A stretch of 64,000 nucleotides of DNA, taken from assembly GCA_964304625.1 (NCBI GenBank), contig OZ199839.1:10540001-10604000 (forward strand), written 5' to 3'. This DNA comes from Kudoa neothunni. Its lineage: Eukaryota; Cnidaria. Each line of letters begins with the position of its first letter. Position 1 is the stretch's first letter. This document shows positions 1 through 13,130 of this stretch, piece after piece. The notes under the pieces are model-generated. The model saw only the letters and a list, made by a program, of their open reading frames with translations, was not told the origin of the DNA and made no database searches. Position numbers and translations under genes: made by a program.

Positions 1-371
1 TGCGCGCGCGTCCGGCGAGATTTCGCCATGCGTTTTCATTTTTACTCTGTAGCAACTTTTCTTGCCTAATTTTTTTGTCGGCCGTCAGAACATGATATAT
101 TACGTAAATGTTGTTTATAATAACGATTTAAAAATTCAAGTATTCAAGAAAAAAATTGTTTGTCATCAAACTACAGGAAAAACGAAAATTAAATAAAGAT
201 CATATTCGTATGTACCATAAGCATAAAAAATTTTCACATTGTATTTAAAATGCATTCAAAATTTTATATTTTGTGCGATTTGTAAACATTGGTATAACAG
301 AATCAACCTGAAAGAATATAAACACACTTAAATCGAGGGCCGAACGTTGCCTTATAACAACTTCCGCTATA
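1..371. other. Intergenic, no gene seen
   Basis: I see no open reading frame or RNA gene here. The first 30 bases are much more GC-rich than the rest (alternating CG and GC steps) and may be the edge of a mobile element or promoter lying outside the window. Confidence 0.4.
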
Positions 372-756
372 CCCGCTGACCCAATGTTGCCAAATGGCGA
401 CATGGATCAATCTGCCCCTATAATATACATATACCAAAATATTTCCTTCTTAGATTTATTTTTATAATAAATTTATTTAATAGTACATGTGTAAATTTTT
501 TAATTTCACTGAAACCTCAAAATTCCAAGTTCAAGTTAAGGATACTTCTAGCCTTTTTTATATTCGCCGTAGAGTTAGGTATTCATCTGTATTGCTCTTG
601 ATGTAAAAAATACAAATTTTAATAATTCATTCATATAAAATCAAATTAGCATAAATTACATTATTATAAAAAAGATAGATTTAAAAATGTAATTGAATGG
701 TTCAAACACTCAACAAATTAAAATGTTGCCATTTGGCAATATTGGGACTCAAAGGG
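372..756. mobile_element. MITE-like inverted-repeat element
   Basis: About 36 bp at 372-405 recur inverted at about 722-756. Both ends read CCC, a short spacer, CCCAAT, TTGCCAAATGGC and ACAT from the outside in. The 385-bp unit has no coding capacity. The CCC(T/G)-type termini with an internal CCCAAT block resemble piggyBac-type ends, but the flanks read TATA and TAAA rather than clean TTAA, so the superfamily is unproven. Confidence 0.5.
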
Positions 757-780
757 TAAAAAAAAATGTGTGCCCATGCC

Positions 781-1900
781 CGTGTCCAAGCGGGGTTTCG
801 CGAGACCCCAGTAAAAAAATTTTAATTAAATTACATGAAAAGCGTGTACTTAAAAGTGAACATAATAATGAATTAAATTAAATCACAATTATTATGCAAT
901 TTCTTTCTATCAACAAATATCTAAATTTTTTTGATTCGGTAGGTTACACTTGAATGGGCATATTATATACTTTGATGTGTGCATATATTGCTAATCCATG
1001 CAAAATTTAATTTTCTATTAGAATCAAGGATATTATGGAATCAATAATTAGAAAATAAATAAGGCATAGTATTACACAACACTTGGACATTTAATGGGTA
1101 ACACTCGGCTGCCACATGACGATGAGGTACTGATCTTAAAATTAAGAACTACAACATATCTTATAAATTAAACAAATTTCATTGCATTTTTAAGTGTAGT
1201 TTTCTGTTCAAAATTAAATGCTCCTTTATATCAAGGCTACAAATTATCGTGGGTGAAATCAAAGGATATGATGTCATTCGAGTTTAAAAATCTACGTAAT
1301 TAATATTTAGAGAATAACTCTACGTGGACCTACAAATTTCAAAAGATAATTCCTTTCCGGATGATCAGAAAATCATTCAAATGTTTTCGACATACTTATG
1401 TAAATAATCAGTACCACCAGGTAGCTCATCACATTTCTCAATGTAATGACACATTCATCCATGCTATATTCAGATATTTTCTCAACCTAAGAATAATTAT
1501 CGATTTAATTTTCATCATTGCTTTAATTATTTTTTGAGAGCAACAAATCCAATGTTTTAGGAAAGCAACCAAACCTGGTAGATCAGTGGGATTAGTTATC
1601 GGTAATCTATAGCGGCAATCTTCTGAGATTTGTTTCGTTATTTTCCAGCACATACAATGTTTAAACAAAAGATATTTTTTAATATTTACAAAATAGATAA
1701 TTGAAGTTAAGAACATTTATAATTTCATGCAATCAAAATTTTTTAACTTTCTTATAAAGTTAAAAAAAGAGAAAATAGATTTTCTTCCTCATATATAGAC
1801 TCATGAGTTTACTGAAAATGTTAACATCAATGATAGACGATTTTAAGAGTTATGTTCAAAAAAACGTATATTGGGTCTCGGTAGACTCCGCTTGGTCCCG
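781..1900. mobile_element. Inverted-repeat-bounded element, about 1.1 kb
   Basis: The 30 bases at 781-810 match the reverse complement of 1871-1900 at 23 of 30 positions; the shared core is CCAAGCGG followed by CGAGACCC. The left repeat also contains a near-palindrome (GGGGTTTCGCGAGACCCC). No transposase is visible between the repeats; the short minus-strand ORF at 1438-1716 resembles nothing I know. It is probably a decayed non-autonomous DNA transposon. No target duplication was found. Confidence 0.4.
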
Positions 1901-2080
1901 TAAGGTTAATGATAGGTTTGTGTAAAAAATCATTATCCAACTCCAACATAACTAGACACATAAATTTGGAAACAATCAACCGATATTCACAACCAAATTT
2001 CGTGTATAAAGACAAAAAATGTGTCACGCCTGTGCTATCACATTACATTCCGAGGGTTGCCGACAGTCGAAATTGTCACA

Positions 2081-5000
2081 ATGCAGGGATCGTCTATACG
2101 TAAACCGGAACAAGCCATAAAACGGGCCGATGGTAATTCAAAAGTTAAATATTATAATATATCCTATCATATGATTGTTGTAGAATACATAAAATATGGT
2201 AAATATGGCCGTGCACTTGAAGTGATGTACGAATCATTACAAAGTCGCAAGAATCGTACTTGGCAGCCAGTAGTTGAGGAAATAGTGCAAAGATTTTTGT
2301 CAGTGTGTCTTCGTTTGTTGAACAGTGTGAACTCTAAGGATGTTCTCTATCAGTACAAGCTAACTGCTCAATACACCAATGCTGCTACAATGGAGTCTAC
2401 ATTTTTGAAATTTGTTCGAAATGCGGAAGATCACTTTCAACAAGCATTGAAAAGAGCTGGTCCCAACATTGATTTGGATCATTTGGACCGATATGATACA
2501 GCCGAATGTCTACTACACAAATCTACATCCAACTATTTATCGATTAAACCATTGGATGAGGTGATGATTATGGATGAGAGTGTAATATTGGGGAATGACA
2601 GTAGATCGTTGATTGATCTTTGTACCACTCAATGCACTTACAGTCCTGATTATAGTCCTGATTGTTATTTGATTCAATCGATGAAGTTTCTCTGGGATTG
2701 TTATCGGAATGTGTTGGATGTTTGCAAGAACAACCGACATACCGAGAAGATTTACTATGAAGTGTTTTTGATGGCTTGTAAATTTTGTGTGAAATACAAC
2801 AAAAGAGTTGAAATGAAAGAGTTGTGTAAACTGTCACGTATCCACGCATATAGTACGATGGCTCCAAACAACAATCCCAACTACGCTATCGATTTCAATG
2901 ATAAAAAAAGTGGGTTCTATCAGATAGATTTGAGACTGAAACAACTTGAGATTGCTATCAATCTTGAGTTGTATCCGCAATCGTTAAAAACAATCGATCT
3001 CATCCATCGAATAATGTGTCTCTCTGAGCGCATGAGAAAGCCTTCGGTTGTGGTGATATTTCACAAATTAATGGTGACATTTTTTGCCAAAGCGAATATG
3101 GTGATATATCACGCTCTTGCGTTGCAACGATTTTTCTCAATAGTTGCTTCAATAAAGACCAATGTGACATTTGAAGAGCTTTCGTTGTAAGTGTTATTTT
3201 GCATCATAATAGTTGATGATTGTGTATATTTTGTTGTAGTTTGGCTACCAAAACTCTTCTTGCAACTTTGTCTATTCCTATAAGTTACGATGTCGAGGAA
3301 GATTCAGCCACACTCAAGTCTTGGTACACAGAAAAATCTGAGATAGATCACTCTGAATTTTTCACTATAATCGAGATATTCAAATTGAAAACATCTCCCA
3401 CTCGAAAAAGTCTCATCGGCGAACTCAATTATTTGAATATATTGTCGTATGCGAACGCTGATGCGGTTGAATTGTACAATCTTATGGAGATTGAGTCCGT
3501 CAATGTATCCATCTGTCAGTCGATCCATTCTTTGCTCGGTAGAATAACTGCTGAAAGTGAGAGTTTCCTAATTAAGAATTCCGGTCAAAAAACGTCGTTT
3601 TTATTCGTCATTCCGGCCGCTGCAAACACCTCATACTATGATGCTATCAAATTAAGGGGGTTATCCCTATTGATGAACAAAGTAATGATTATTTGGTCGA
3701 TATATAATTAAATGATAATAATTGAAACTATTTTCAATCACTTACTAATTTCAACCAATAGAGTAAAGCTTTAGATTATACCAAATTTATAATCACTATT
3801 ATATTTTCTCTTGTTCGTAAAGAATCAATCTTTTATATATGTGTATATTTATCTTATCACTATAGTTAATAATTATTTATTTTATAGGCGCTAAATAATC
3901 AATTATGCCCAATTCTATAAATAATTTTCTCGTATAATCTATAAATATCCATAGTAGGTGGTGTCATGATGATTTAAAATTTTGAATTCACCTATGCGCT
4001 TTATTTCTATTAAGGATTGAAATTAAAATGGGCCGTTAGCTACCATTGTTTTGCTTAACAATTATTTTTTAACTTTTCTGTTTGTTTTATCAATTTTTAA
4101 TTTTTAATGACGAATAATACAATAATCTAAGGTCCTAGTGTAAATTGTACTAATTGTTTTTTTGTCTAATTCCCATTCTTATAGATTAACTCCATTTATA
4201 AGTCCATACCATTAGCCAAAGTGTTGGTGTACGTACCATTCTATACCGTTCCACAATTATATCACGTGCTTGTTTTCAAACAAAGGAATCTTCCATCAAA
4301 CGTAATCTCTATTTTAATCTTGTTGAAATAGATTTGACTTTATATGATGTATTTAGATCGTGGTGGACGATCAGCTCCAGTGCTTACATTTCGCTAATAC
4401 AGACACATTCAATTATGTTTCCGAATCGACGCCTATGGATTTGTTGTATAGGTTGGAGACGTTTTTGGATGGTATCTTCTATGAAAATCATATAGTGCCA
4501 CAATTGGTAAGTTTATTATCAAGCAAGCTTATTGGATTTAAAAGTAGAACTAATTGCGAATTGTGAGGTCTATTGGGTTACTCATGGTGCTGTTAATCGG
4601 ATTTAAATTAGGAAATGACTATTGTCGTACTAATTGATATTTAGGTGTCATTAGTTTTAACTATTTCTGACCCCCATGAACAAAGGGATAAGCCAGAAAT
4701 AATTAGATATGGAAGATTTTGAAATATTAAATCTACAAGCGGCTTATAACTTGTGAATAAAAAATTCCTATGATTAAAAATAGTATTACGTTTGCATATA
4801 CGCATATACATACGAATTTAGGATCAAATAAATGTAATCGTTAAGGTTTCGTGTTCAAGCGATTTTAAACATTTTTGAAAATTTTACTTATATTTTTTGC
4901 GTGTAGCGTTATGAATGTTATACTGAAATTATAAAATCATTGTTAAAATGCCGTGCTCTCTGGCTTCCTTTATTTAAATTATTAAAAGTTCCTTGGAGCA

Positions 5001-7084
5001 TGGATCATTCAAAACCATCGAGATAATCATCTCACCTAGAAATATGGTAATAATTGACGATGTCATTTCAATAATAATTTATAATATATATATATACTCT
5101 TTCAACGCCAATAAAATCAAACAAACATGATATTCCAATTTTCATCTAGTAATCCTTACCGAATTTTGGTACGCAACCGTTAATATTTTAAAAATTGGTT
5201 GCGCTGCGTCACTATAAGATTAGCGTAAAATTGTTTTAATATAATATTGCATAATTTATATGAATTTATTAAATTATGTTGAAAAAACTTTTCAATCTAT
5301 TGAAAAATTTCGTAGTATATGTAAGGTCGCCGTTATATTCTACCGTAAGAAAAGAAAATAATTATGAGTTTTTGGACTCCACACCGTCACAGAAGAATTA
5401 TTATTTGATGTTTTATAATATTTTTCACAAAAATAAATATATGCATGTGAAATGTACCTTTGTCTTCTATACCTTAAAATCTAGATTATGTTGTTACAGG
5501 TAATCATAAATTTTTTGAAATTAAAACTTAAATCCTTTCATATAACTCTAGATTAGGATAGTTTGAGTTATTTTTATCCGTATAGAATTTGTTGATTATT
5601 TAAAATACAATTCGTTGGTTCTTGCATTATTCCAAGATAGATACAGTTCTGTGCGCCAATGACCTAAAAATAAAAAATTATTTCAATAATAATAACGAGT
5701 AATTGTATAATATATGAATAAATTTGGCTTGTAGGAGCATCAGCTGGGAATGTTTCATGAACAGACTGCTTCGTCTGGTGTGAATCTACTAGAAAATGAG
5801 CGTAAGATGAGGGCTGGATTGTATGATTTGGCTATAAGTTGTGGACAACGTCGTGAAGCTTATCGTAAGAAACGAGAAGAACTTTTGACGCGTCGTCGTG
5901 AAGAAAACAAAAAACAAATGGATGAAAGAGCGAAAATTGCTCGTGAAAAAGAACAAAAAAAATTGGAACACGAACGACAACTTAAAGCCATTGACGAAGA
6001 GAAAAAGCTGAACGAGTTCAAGCAGTCCAAACTTGACGATTACAACAACAACATGGTTAGGCAGGCTGAAAAGGTACCACTTTATTTATTGTCCGGTTGA
6101 ATTTTCTCAAATGTTAACAATATTTTAATCGTGTGTTTGTATAGGAGTTGGAACAAAAAGATCAAATTCGCAGAGCCCAAGACGAACTTAAACTTCGCAC
6201 AAGAACTCTCGAACGTAAAATTGATCATGCCTTACGTGCTGTTCGTCTTGAGGAAGCTCCCAAAATGATGGAATATTGCCAACAGTTTGGCGCCGATTTT
6301 GATAACTTTTTCGATGTTATGAGCGAAAAACAAGTAACCAAAACACCAATTTTCCTGCTAAACAATATTTATGTTGACGCTTATTTAGGAGCGAAATGCC
6401 CACGAAAAATTCCAATATCGTCTGGTAATTAAAAGAACTCTGTTAAATTTCCATGATGATATCACTCAGTACTACGAACTATGCAGTGTAATGCCAATTG
6501 TGCTAATAATACAACAAGCGTTGAGTTTTGTATTTATGTAGAATGATATGGATGCTGATGACCGTCAAAAGCGCATCCATGAACGTAAATTAGCGTTTAT
6601 TGATGAAGCTGAAGAAATGCTCAAATCCAAAAACAAACCTCATCATGTGTACGCTGGTAAGAATTTTGTGATGTGTGTAGTTGGTAAGTGCTTAGCTTAA
6701 AATGTTTGATTAGCTAAACAAGATTATGATCTTAATCTTGAACCCAAACGAATGTCAGGTGCCGAGAGAACCCCCCACTTCGGCAATAAATACACTCCAT
6801 CCTACAATCTCAATAGTAACCGAGATTCTAAACGTACCTATTTATTTCACTTCATGTACTATAACTTAATGGTTTGGAATTTTAGCGTATCGGCCATCCG
6901 GCGCTAGTTTTGGCGCCAATAGCATCGGAAATAGTAATGCTGGTGGTTTCCGTCAGCCGCCTTATTCAACCCCACACAACAAACCTCCCTCTTCTAATCC
7001 AACGCCAAATGTTAGGGTTGCAAAGAAAGGTAATCTTTTTTTAGGATATTCTCTGTATCTCTTGTTTGTTTAGAGTACTTTTGA
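2081..7084 (+). CDS. EIF3A: Eukaryotic translation initiation factor 3 subunit A (eIF3a)
   Basis: This is the scaffold subunit of eIF3, which binds the 40S ribosome in the cytoplasm and organises the PCI/MPN core. Exons: 2081-3186, 3240-3681, 4357-4506, 5735-6073, 6145-6333, 6542-6656, 6714-6833, 6886-7029 and 7074-7084. All junctions are GT-AG and keep frame, giving 871 aa. The N-terminus (RKPEQAIKRADG) and the block KNRTWQPVVEEI match the family; exons 1-3 carry the helical repeats and PCI region. Exons 4-6 are a charged coiled coil rich in REEL, RRREE and KEQKK, and the tail is Asn/Pro/Gly-rich. The first in-frame ATG is at 2081; upstream codons in that frame lack an ATG. The protein is shorter than the vertebrate one (about 1,380 aa) and lacks its long Asp/Arg repeat tail. 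Introns are 44-71 nt except introns 2 (675 nt), 3 (1,228 nt) and 5 (208 nt). Confidence 0.93.
4507..5734. other. Long intron 3 of eIF3a
   Basis: This is a 1,228-nt intron in a gene whose other introns are mostly about 50 nt. It holds an open frame at 5276-5503 with no recognisable similarity. Phase is 0 on both sides, so an extra phase-0 exon cannot be excluded, but the flanking protein sequence reads through to the family pattern without it. Confidence 0.5.
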
Positions 7085-9540
7085 ATATCCGTTTGTAAAT
7101 CAAAGTTCGTCTTCCGAGTATAAAAAAGTGTTGCAATGCATCAAAAGAAAAAATATTTAGGTTTAAATATATTAAAAAAGTAGTAATGATACTGGTTTTA
7201 TAATACTTGCTCATTTTTCTCGCTGCTATCGCCTGAGCTATTGACACCGAACTCAATAGTATAATAAAACACATATCTTCGTATTCATCTTCGACAAGCC
7301 CTGTGAAGTTTTATGGGTATAGTGGTCGAGCGAATTTCTCCATATATTAGGTTACCGGTTAAGATAGAGAGATTTAGATAATTGCGCTTTCGGATACATT
7401 CATTTTTTATTTTTTTCTTATTAATACAGTAAACTCTCGATATTGTGCATTCAATCGTGACCTGAGCTTTTACTGCCCAGCAAGAAAACACTACCCAATA
7501 TTTCTTGTTGTGCGTGCTTCGCTAAAATTATTTTTTTATTTTTTTACCGACAAATTATCTATCTTGTTCATATTAATTAATTAATTAATTAATTAATTAA
7601 AGATGTGAAGGACATCGATCTAATAGCGGACAAACTTTTTCTTTATTTCGCAAACTTTTCAGCAAGAACTATTAAAATATCAAATCAAGAAGATAGTTGA
7701 AGGTATCCAACCACGTTTTGATCGTAATATTTAGCAGGAAATTATCAATTCCTGTAAAACAGCGGGTCTCTTTAAATTTACCAATGGCACCATGAGGAAA
7801 TTTCCTACCTGTGAATTAAGCACTCTATAATTTTATTTCAGGTTTTTTGATGGTTTCATTTGCTTTTAATTTAACACATTATTTACATCATATGTTCCGT
7901 GAGTGCATTTTAGAAAAAATAGCAGTTTTGCCAAGATTTAATATATTTTCTTTTTCATATCTACATATTACCTCATAAAAATTGCTTATCTAATCATAAA
8001 CAATATTAACTACAACACCCCTCTCTTCTCCATACTCTATATAGAGAGTGTAATGTTGCAAATTAAAAACGAGTCTTAATATTTCAACGCAATTTTTGCT
8101 TCAACAAAAACGATTGATTCTGAGGTCTAAGACCATAAGAATAAAGTTTTGCCTTCTCTGGGATAAAAAAACTCTAGAATATTTGTCTTTTTTGGTGTAA
8201 TGATACAATCCGGACATATAGCTGCTCATTTTCAAGTTTGTCACATTTTCAATTGTAAATTCATTTCGGGGAGAAGAAACATTGGAGTTCATTATATTTG
8301 ATTTATTAAATAACATTATATTCAGAGAAGAAAAACTTATTTTAATTTGAATAAAACTCAAAATAGCAGAATTTATGATATTCTATGGTTCTCTAGAGTA
8401 ACTTTTTATTTCAGAATGATTCAACTGAATCTTAATATTGAATAATCTCAATTTTTTACAAAAATTTCTCTCTTCTCTCGCAATGCCGTCCATTCGAATG
8501 TATAATTTAGTGGATTAATCGGATTAAAATTTGAAGAAACCACTGCTCGCTCAATAGCAAGGTCCTGAATTTTACTAAAATTTCGTGAATCAAATGTTAT
8601 TTCATATTTTTAGGTATAACAGTAGACTAAAAGTCTATATACATCGAAAACTTTACAATGTTGGTACAGAAATTTGAAAAAAATTCCAACACCCACCCTA
8701 TATCGATCGAACCTCGCTATATCGAAACCTTATAGTATTTTAGCATATAATTTGATAATTTTATCTTGATATGAAAAACAGTAATACACGAGCGCAGAAA
8801 CCTATTTTGATTGATTTTATTTTACACATGATATAAACAAATAGGATAAATTGATGTTCTAGCTAATGTGTAACTAAATTTGTTGATAAAAATCTTTTTA
8901 ACCGTCAAAATGCTTCATAATAAAGGATGAAAATGATTCATTCTCAATGAAATATTGATGGTGAAAGCAAAATAAACAAAAACTATAAATTTTAAGTTAT
9001 AATGTAATCAATAGTCGTGAGCAAGGTCCAACCCTCGAATCATGGCTGAAGGGCGGTGATGTCAGCGCTCTGCTGCTGATTGCGCATATGTTAATTTTGG
9101 TTACAATCCTTATAACCAGTTATTACACCAAATAGCCAAAAACAGAGGCAAACCCACAATATTAACGAATAATTTTTAAAAAATAATTATTTGTATTTTA
9201 TGCGTATGTGCATGTCTCGGTATTGCGTAATTTCCCGCTATGGCCTAACTTTTTAGGACTAAGGAATAGCCACGCAATATCGAGATTTTAATGCATGCAG
9301 ATTGATTCGAATTCTTTTCGAAATTCGAGTTAAAGATAATGGAGTTCAATTTTTTCTTTCTTAGTATATTACTGCAATCTTAATGATATTTACTGCCGTG
9401 TTTTATCGAAAATATACATTGTTCATGTATTAATTTTACACAAAAAGTAACCTCAGTAGATGGATGAATGGTCGTTCGTAACTTATAGAAGATGCGGGCG
9501 CTTCATTGTTTCAAATCACATGGAGTAGATTGAATTGAAA
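7085..9540. other. Intergenic, transposon debris
   Basis: No gene recognised. It contains the TTAA microsatellite (7572-7600), a Tigger/pogo-like end starting TACAGT at 7425 and continuing AAACTCTCGATAT, a GAACCTCGCTATATCGAA block near 8707, and an AACCCTCGAAT end-like block near 9031 that also occurs near 49255. Confidence 0.4.
7572..7600. repeat. (ATTA)n microsatellite
   Basis: A simple tetranucleotide run of about seven uninterrupted ATTA units. Confidence 0.95.
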
Positions 9541-11224
9541 TTAACCCTCCGTCACACGCATGGGGTCCAATGAATCGAAGGTGGTTTTAATCTGCATATA
9601 GCTATCGTTTTATTATACGTAGTAATACTAAAATTAAAATATTCTTATTTTTTTACGGTTTTTTCGAAATATAAATAAGCAATGGACTTTAGAAAAGTGT
9701 TAAAAGATGATTTTTATGATGAAAAAAGCAATGATTCAAGCTCTGATGTATCATCAAAAAGAAATATAATAAAATAAATATGCCTTAAATAAAAGGTTTA
9801 GATGATAGCGAACATATGTTATACTCCAAAAACTTTGAATGGAGCTCAAAGCATGTGGAGTTATTTTCATGAAAAAGAAAACACGACATTATAACGGAAA
9901 AACAAGGAGTAAAAATTCCCGATAATGTGGAATTTTAATTTTCAAATTTGGAGTTTGTTGAATGAACTATGGGTAGATGACGACTTTGGTTTTCCAATTT
10001 GCAAAAAAATATTCAAACAGAACAGATTTTCCTTGTTCGAAAAATGTCTACAATATGCAACCGGTTCAAGTAATTCAAATGAAAATAATCAATATAGAAT
10101 GTCAAAAATCAGAGTTATTTTTAACCAGATAAATTCTAATTTTATCAAATATTATATACCCATCGAATATTTGACGATCGATGAAATGCTTCGATCATTC
10201 CGAGGTCGCTGTATTTTTAAGCAGTATATGCCTTCTAAGCTAGCGAAATATGGGATTAAAATTTTTAACCTGTGTGTTTCTGAAACTTTTTACACCCTTA
10301 TTCTTGAAGTTTAACTGGGCTCCCAAAATAATGCCTCATGTAAAGTTGACAACTCTCCCCATAGTTTAGTAATGCGCCTGATTCAGCCAATTTTGGGTTT
10401 AGGAAGAAACATCACTGTTGACGAGTGGTTTACATAAGTTTCACTGTTTCAGGAATTATGAATGACTGGAATAACTGCTTGTGGTACCAGTAGAAAAAAC
10501 AAAATGGAAATACCTACTGAATTCTTGGCTTCAAAAACTCGTGAACAATACTTATCTTCTTTTGTATTTACAAAAGATCTAACGTTAGTGTCTTATGTCC
10601 ACAAAAGAAACAAAGCCGTTACACAGTTGAGTTCGTTTCACCACAGGTCAACAGTTGATTTGAACCATCCTAAAAAGCTACCAGAGATTGTGTCTTTTTA
10701 TAACTCATCAAAAGGTGGTGTTGATACAATAGATCAATTGTGTGAGAACCACTCTACTTATCGAATTACAAAAATATAGTCTGTTGTCATATTTCATACA
10801 CTTCTAGATATAGTAGCAATAAGTGCGTATGTTATATATTATATGAATGCCGATAAAATTATTCGACGGAGGAGTTGATAAGTAGTTGAGTATGCAATTA
10901 ATAGAGCCTCAGTTGAATAAAAAAGGTTAATACATTGATCATATTGTTTACTTTAAATTTAGTAGGAAGCCAAAAAGCTCTCTCGTTGACAGAGGAAGAT
11001 GTTATTTATGTATCCGTTTACAGGAGAAAAAAACGAGAACAACTTGTCAGACGTGCTCAAAATTTGTCTGTATAATGCATTTAAATGTCATTTGCAATAA
11101 CTGTTTTAAAAAATAATTGATTTCCCTATTTATTAGTATTAATCACTGTTTCTTTTTTCTGAGGCCCAACGGACTCCATACGTGTAACCGCGTAAAATTT
11201 TTTTCGCGTGTGACGAAGGATTAA
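9541..11224 (+). mobile_element. piggyBac element 1
   Basis: A TTAA-bounded element of about 1.68 kb. TTAA at 9541-9544 is followed by CCCTCCGTCACACGC, and the inverted 3' end is TCCTTCGTCACACGC next to TTAA at 11221-11224; 13 of 15 bases match. A subterminal GGGGTCCAATG block lies at about 9563, with a diverged inverted counterpart near 11164. TTAA targets and these ends define the piggyBac superfamily. It carries one broken transposase. Confidence 0.9.
9682..11116 (+). pseudogene. piggyBac transposase remnant 1
   Basis: A DDD-type piggyBac transposase broken by several stops and frame changes. An acidic N-terminus starting at ATG 9682 stops after about 30 codons. The RNase H-like region resumes at about 9925-10314 and contains YLTIDEMLRSFRGR (first catalytic Asp), followed by KQYMPSK. 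A second Asp is visible in TVDEWFT (about 10420) and the third in KGGVDTID (about 10725). The C-terminal cysteine-rich domain is well preserved at about 10997-11116 (CYLC, CQTC, CIMH, CNNC). All three Asp survive but the frame does not, so no active enzyme is expected. Confidence 0.85.
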
Positions 11225-12637
11225 TAAAAAATTTTTGTTGTAGAAATATTCCATAATTTTAGTATTTTCCGTGTTTTTTTTATTTATTTTATGTACTTCG
11301 TCTACAATATCCTTAAGTATATTCATATTTTTTAGAACCATACTCGATAAAGTATTGCTAGAGATTTCCGAAATAAAATAGGACAGACATAGAAATTAAT
11401 ATTTTTTTATATTCAAAATAATAAATATCCTCTTTGATTTCAATTTCTGTGGCATCGTCTGGATATTCATTAACTTTTATGATATTTTTATGTTCATCGG
11501 AAAGATTGTCATTTTCGATAGCCACGATATTCGATATTATTTCATAATTGTTCATTTCATTTATCTCATTAAAAAAGTTGTATTCTAAATTTTAATCGTC
11601 GTTTTTATATAAATTATCAGTAATAATGGAAATATTTTTTGAGATTAGATTTCGCCATAACAAAACTATTAAAAATTGTTGATTTAGTCATCGAATCCCA
11701 AGAATTTATAATCAAAAAAGTACATTAAAAATATTAGGAAATACAGGTTTCATCGAAGCTTTGATGGAAGAAATGTGGAGCTTTATCGTATATACATTAT
11801 AATGGAAATTAAATGAGTATATTATGCTCTGATCTATCTATGGGTCGGAGGGTTTTTGAGAAGAAAAATTAGTTCAATATTTGAATATTCCAATTTTACA
11901 CGATAGCTGGCTTTGTCTAAAAACAAAAAATCGTTACTTTCTTTCTTTTTTAAGTATGCCATATGTTCTAAGACTAAACTGCGCTTAAATGCGCTAATTA
12001 TATCTTCCTGTTTATTTGAAACAAAACAATGTAGATAAGGATAATGCATTAAAAAGTTTTGTGGATCTTGATTTTACCTCTGCTTTTGACTGACTGACTG
12101 ACTGACTGACTGACTGTCAAAATAATTGATTATTTTTTATTTTTCGGAAATAGCTCTTACATTGTCTTGTATTTTATCTTCAATCAATAATTTACACAAA
12201 AAAAATCTAGACGTTTGCTCACCCGGAAAGTTACGAACCACACGTCAGTCTATAAAAATAAGGAAAACTACAAAAATTTAATTATTAATTATCAGACAGC
12301 TAATATTTTTTCCACTGAATGTGTTTACTCTAATGTGTATTTTGAGTTAAAATAAAATAATTCATTTCCTTTATAATTTCTAATTTTTACATATCTTCAA
12401 ATGTTACGACCCACCCGTCATCGACTGTATTGTTTTGCGGCATGCATCTATGCCTGGAGGTTGCATTGAATCTCTTGTGATTGGAAATCACATAAACCAC
12501 ATTCTTTTAAAAATGCTAAAACATTTATAGTAAAATAAAAATCCAACAGGAATGGATGATTAGGGAAACATTGAACAAATATCTTTCTAATTTGGACAAT
12601 ATATTCAAAACGAAGTACAAGAAGATTTACTACTTCT
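11225..12637. other. Intergenic, no gene recognised
   Basis: Short minus-strand open frames (11358-11555, acidic; 11834-12049) match no family I know and lack splice context. The (GACT)n microsatellite lies at 12088-12116. Confidence 0.4.
12088..12116. repeat. (GACT)n microsatellite
   Basis: Seven perfect GACT units. Confidence 0.95.
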
Positions 12638-13130
12638 TAATAGTACCACTTGCCACGCCCAAATTCATTTGTCCAATATCTCTCTTATATTCCTTACAAA
12701 ATATTCAACTAGCGTTTTGCAACTATTAGACCATTGAATCATTTTCTCATTCAAATAAAATTGCAAAAATAATTTAATAGAAAACCGTATTGCTGCATTT
12801 TGCAGTGATATAAATACATCCTCTCAAGATTTGCTTAAAACGTTGCTCTTAATTAAAAAATCATGGGACTATGTTTCAAAGGATATCGTACTTAATTGTT
12901 TCAGAAAATAAAGGTTTCCTGCAGCCAATTAATGCGAATGTTCATCAAATATTAATTATAACAATAAAGAATTCTTAGCCGGAAATTCCGAGATTATTCA
13001 AGAGGAAGGCATTATGCCTTCATCAAAACACTTTGACGAGCTTACTTCTTTGACTGATGAATCTGCTAATTTTTTTAACTGAAGATGAACGACTGGTAGA
13101 ATTTATATCATCCAAAGAGTCATTTAAATG
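12638..13130 (+). pseudogene. Tigger/pogo-type transposase remnant
   Basis: Two blocks of the pogo/Tigger DDE transposase can be read. The first, from about 12638, reads CHAQIHLSNISLIFL then TSVLQLLDH and, after a stop, IIFSFK; it corresponds to the family pattern around the second catalytic Asp, with NTTS(V/L)QP-type residues partly changed. The second, at about 12837-12911, includes SWDYVSKDIVLNCFRK, the typical NCFRKAGF region, then a stop and GF shifted by one frame. A later block at about 13025 reads FDELTSLTDESANFF. Several stops and frame shifts make this a dead remnant. Its termini were not found. Confidence 0.75.

Noticed and set aside
2021-2080. Longer N-terminus of eIF3a
   Set aside because: It begins with GTG and has no ATG before 2081, where the conserved N-terminus begins.
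2537-2867. Minus-strand ORFs opposite eIF3a
   Set aside because: Shadows of the conserved coding strand.
5276-5503. Separate gene inside eIF3a intron 3
   Set aside because: No recognisable domain, no splice or start context; likely chance in AT-rich sequence.
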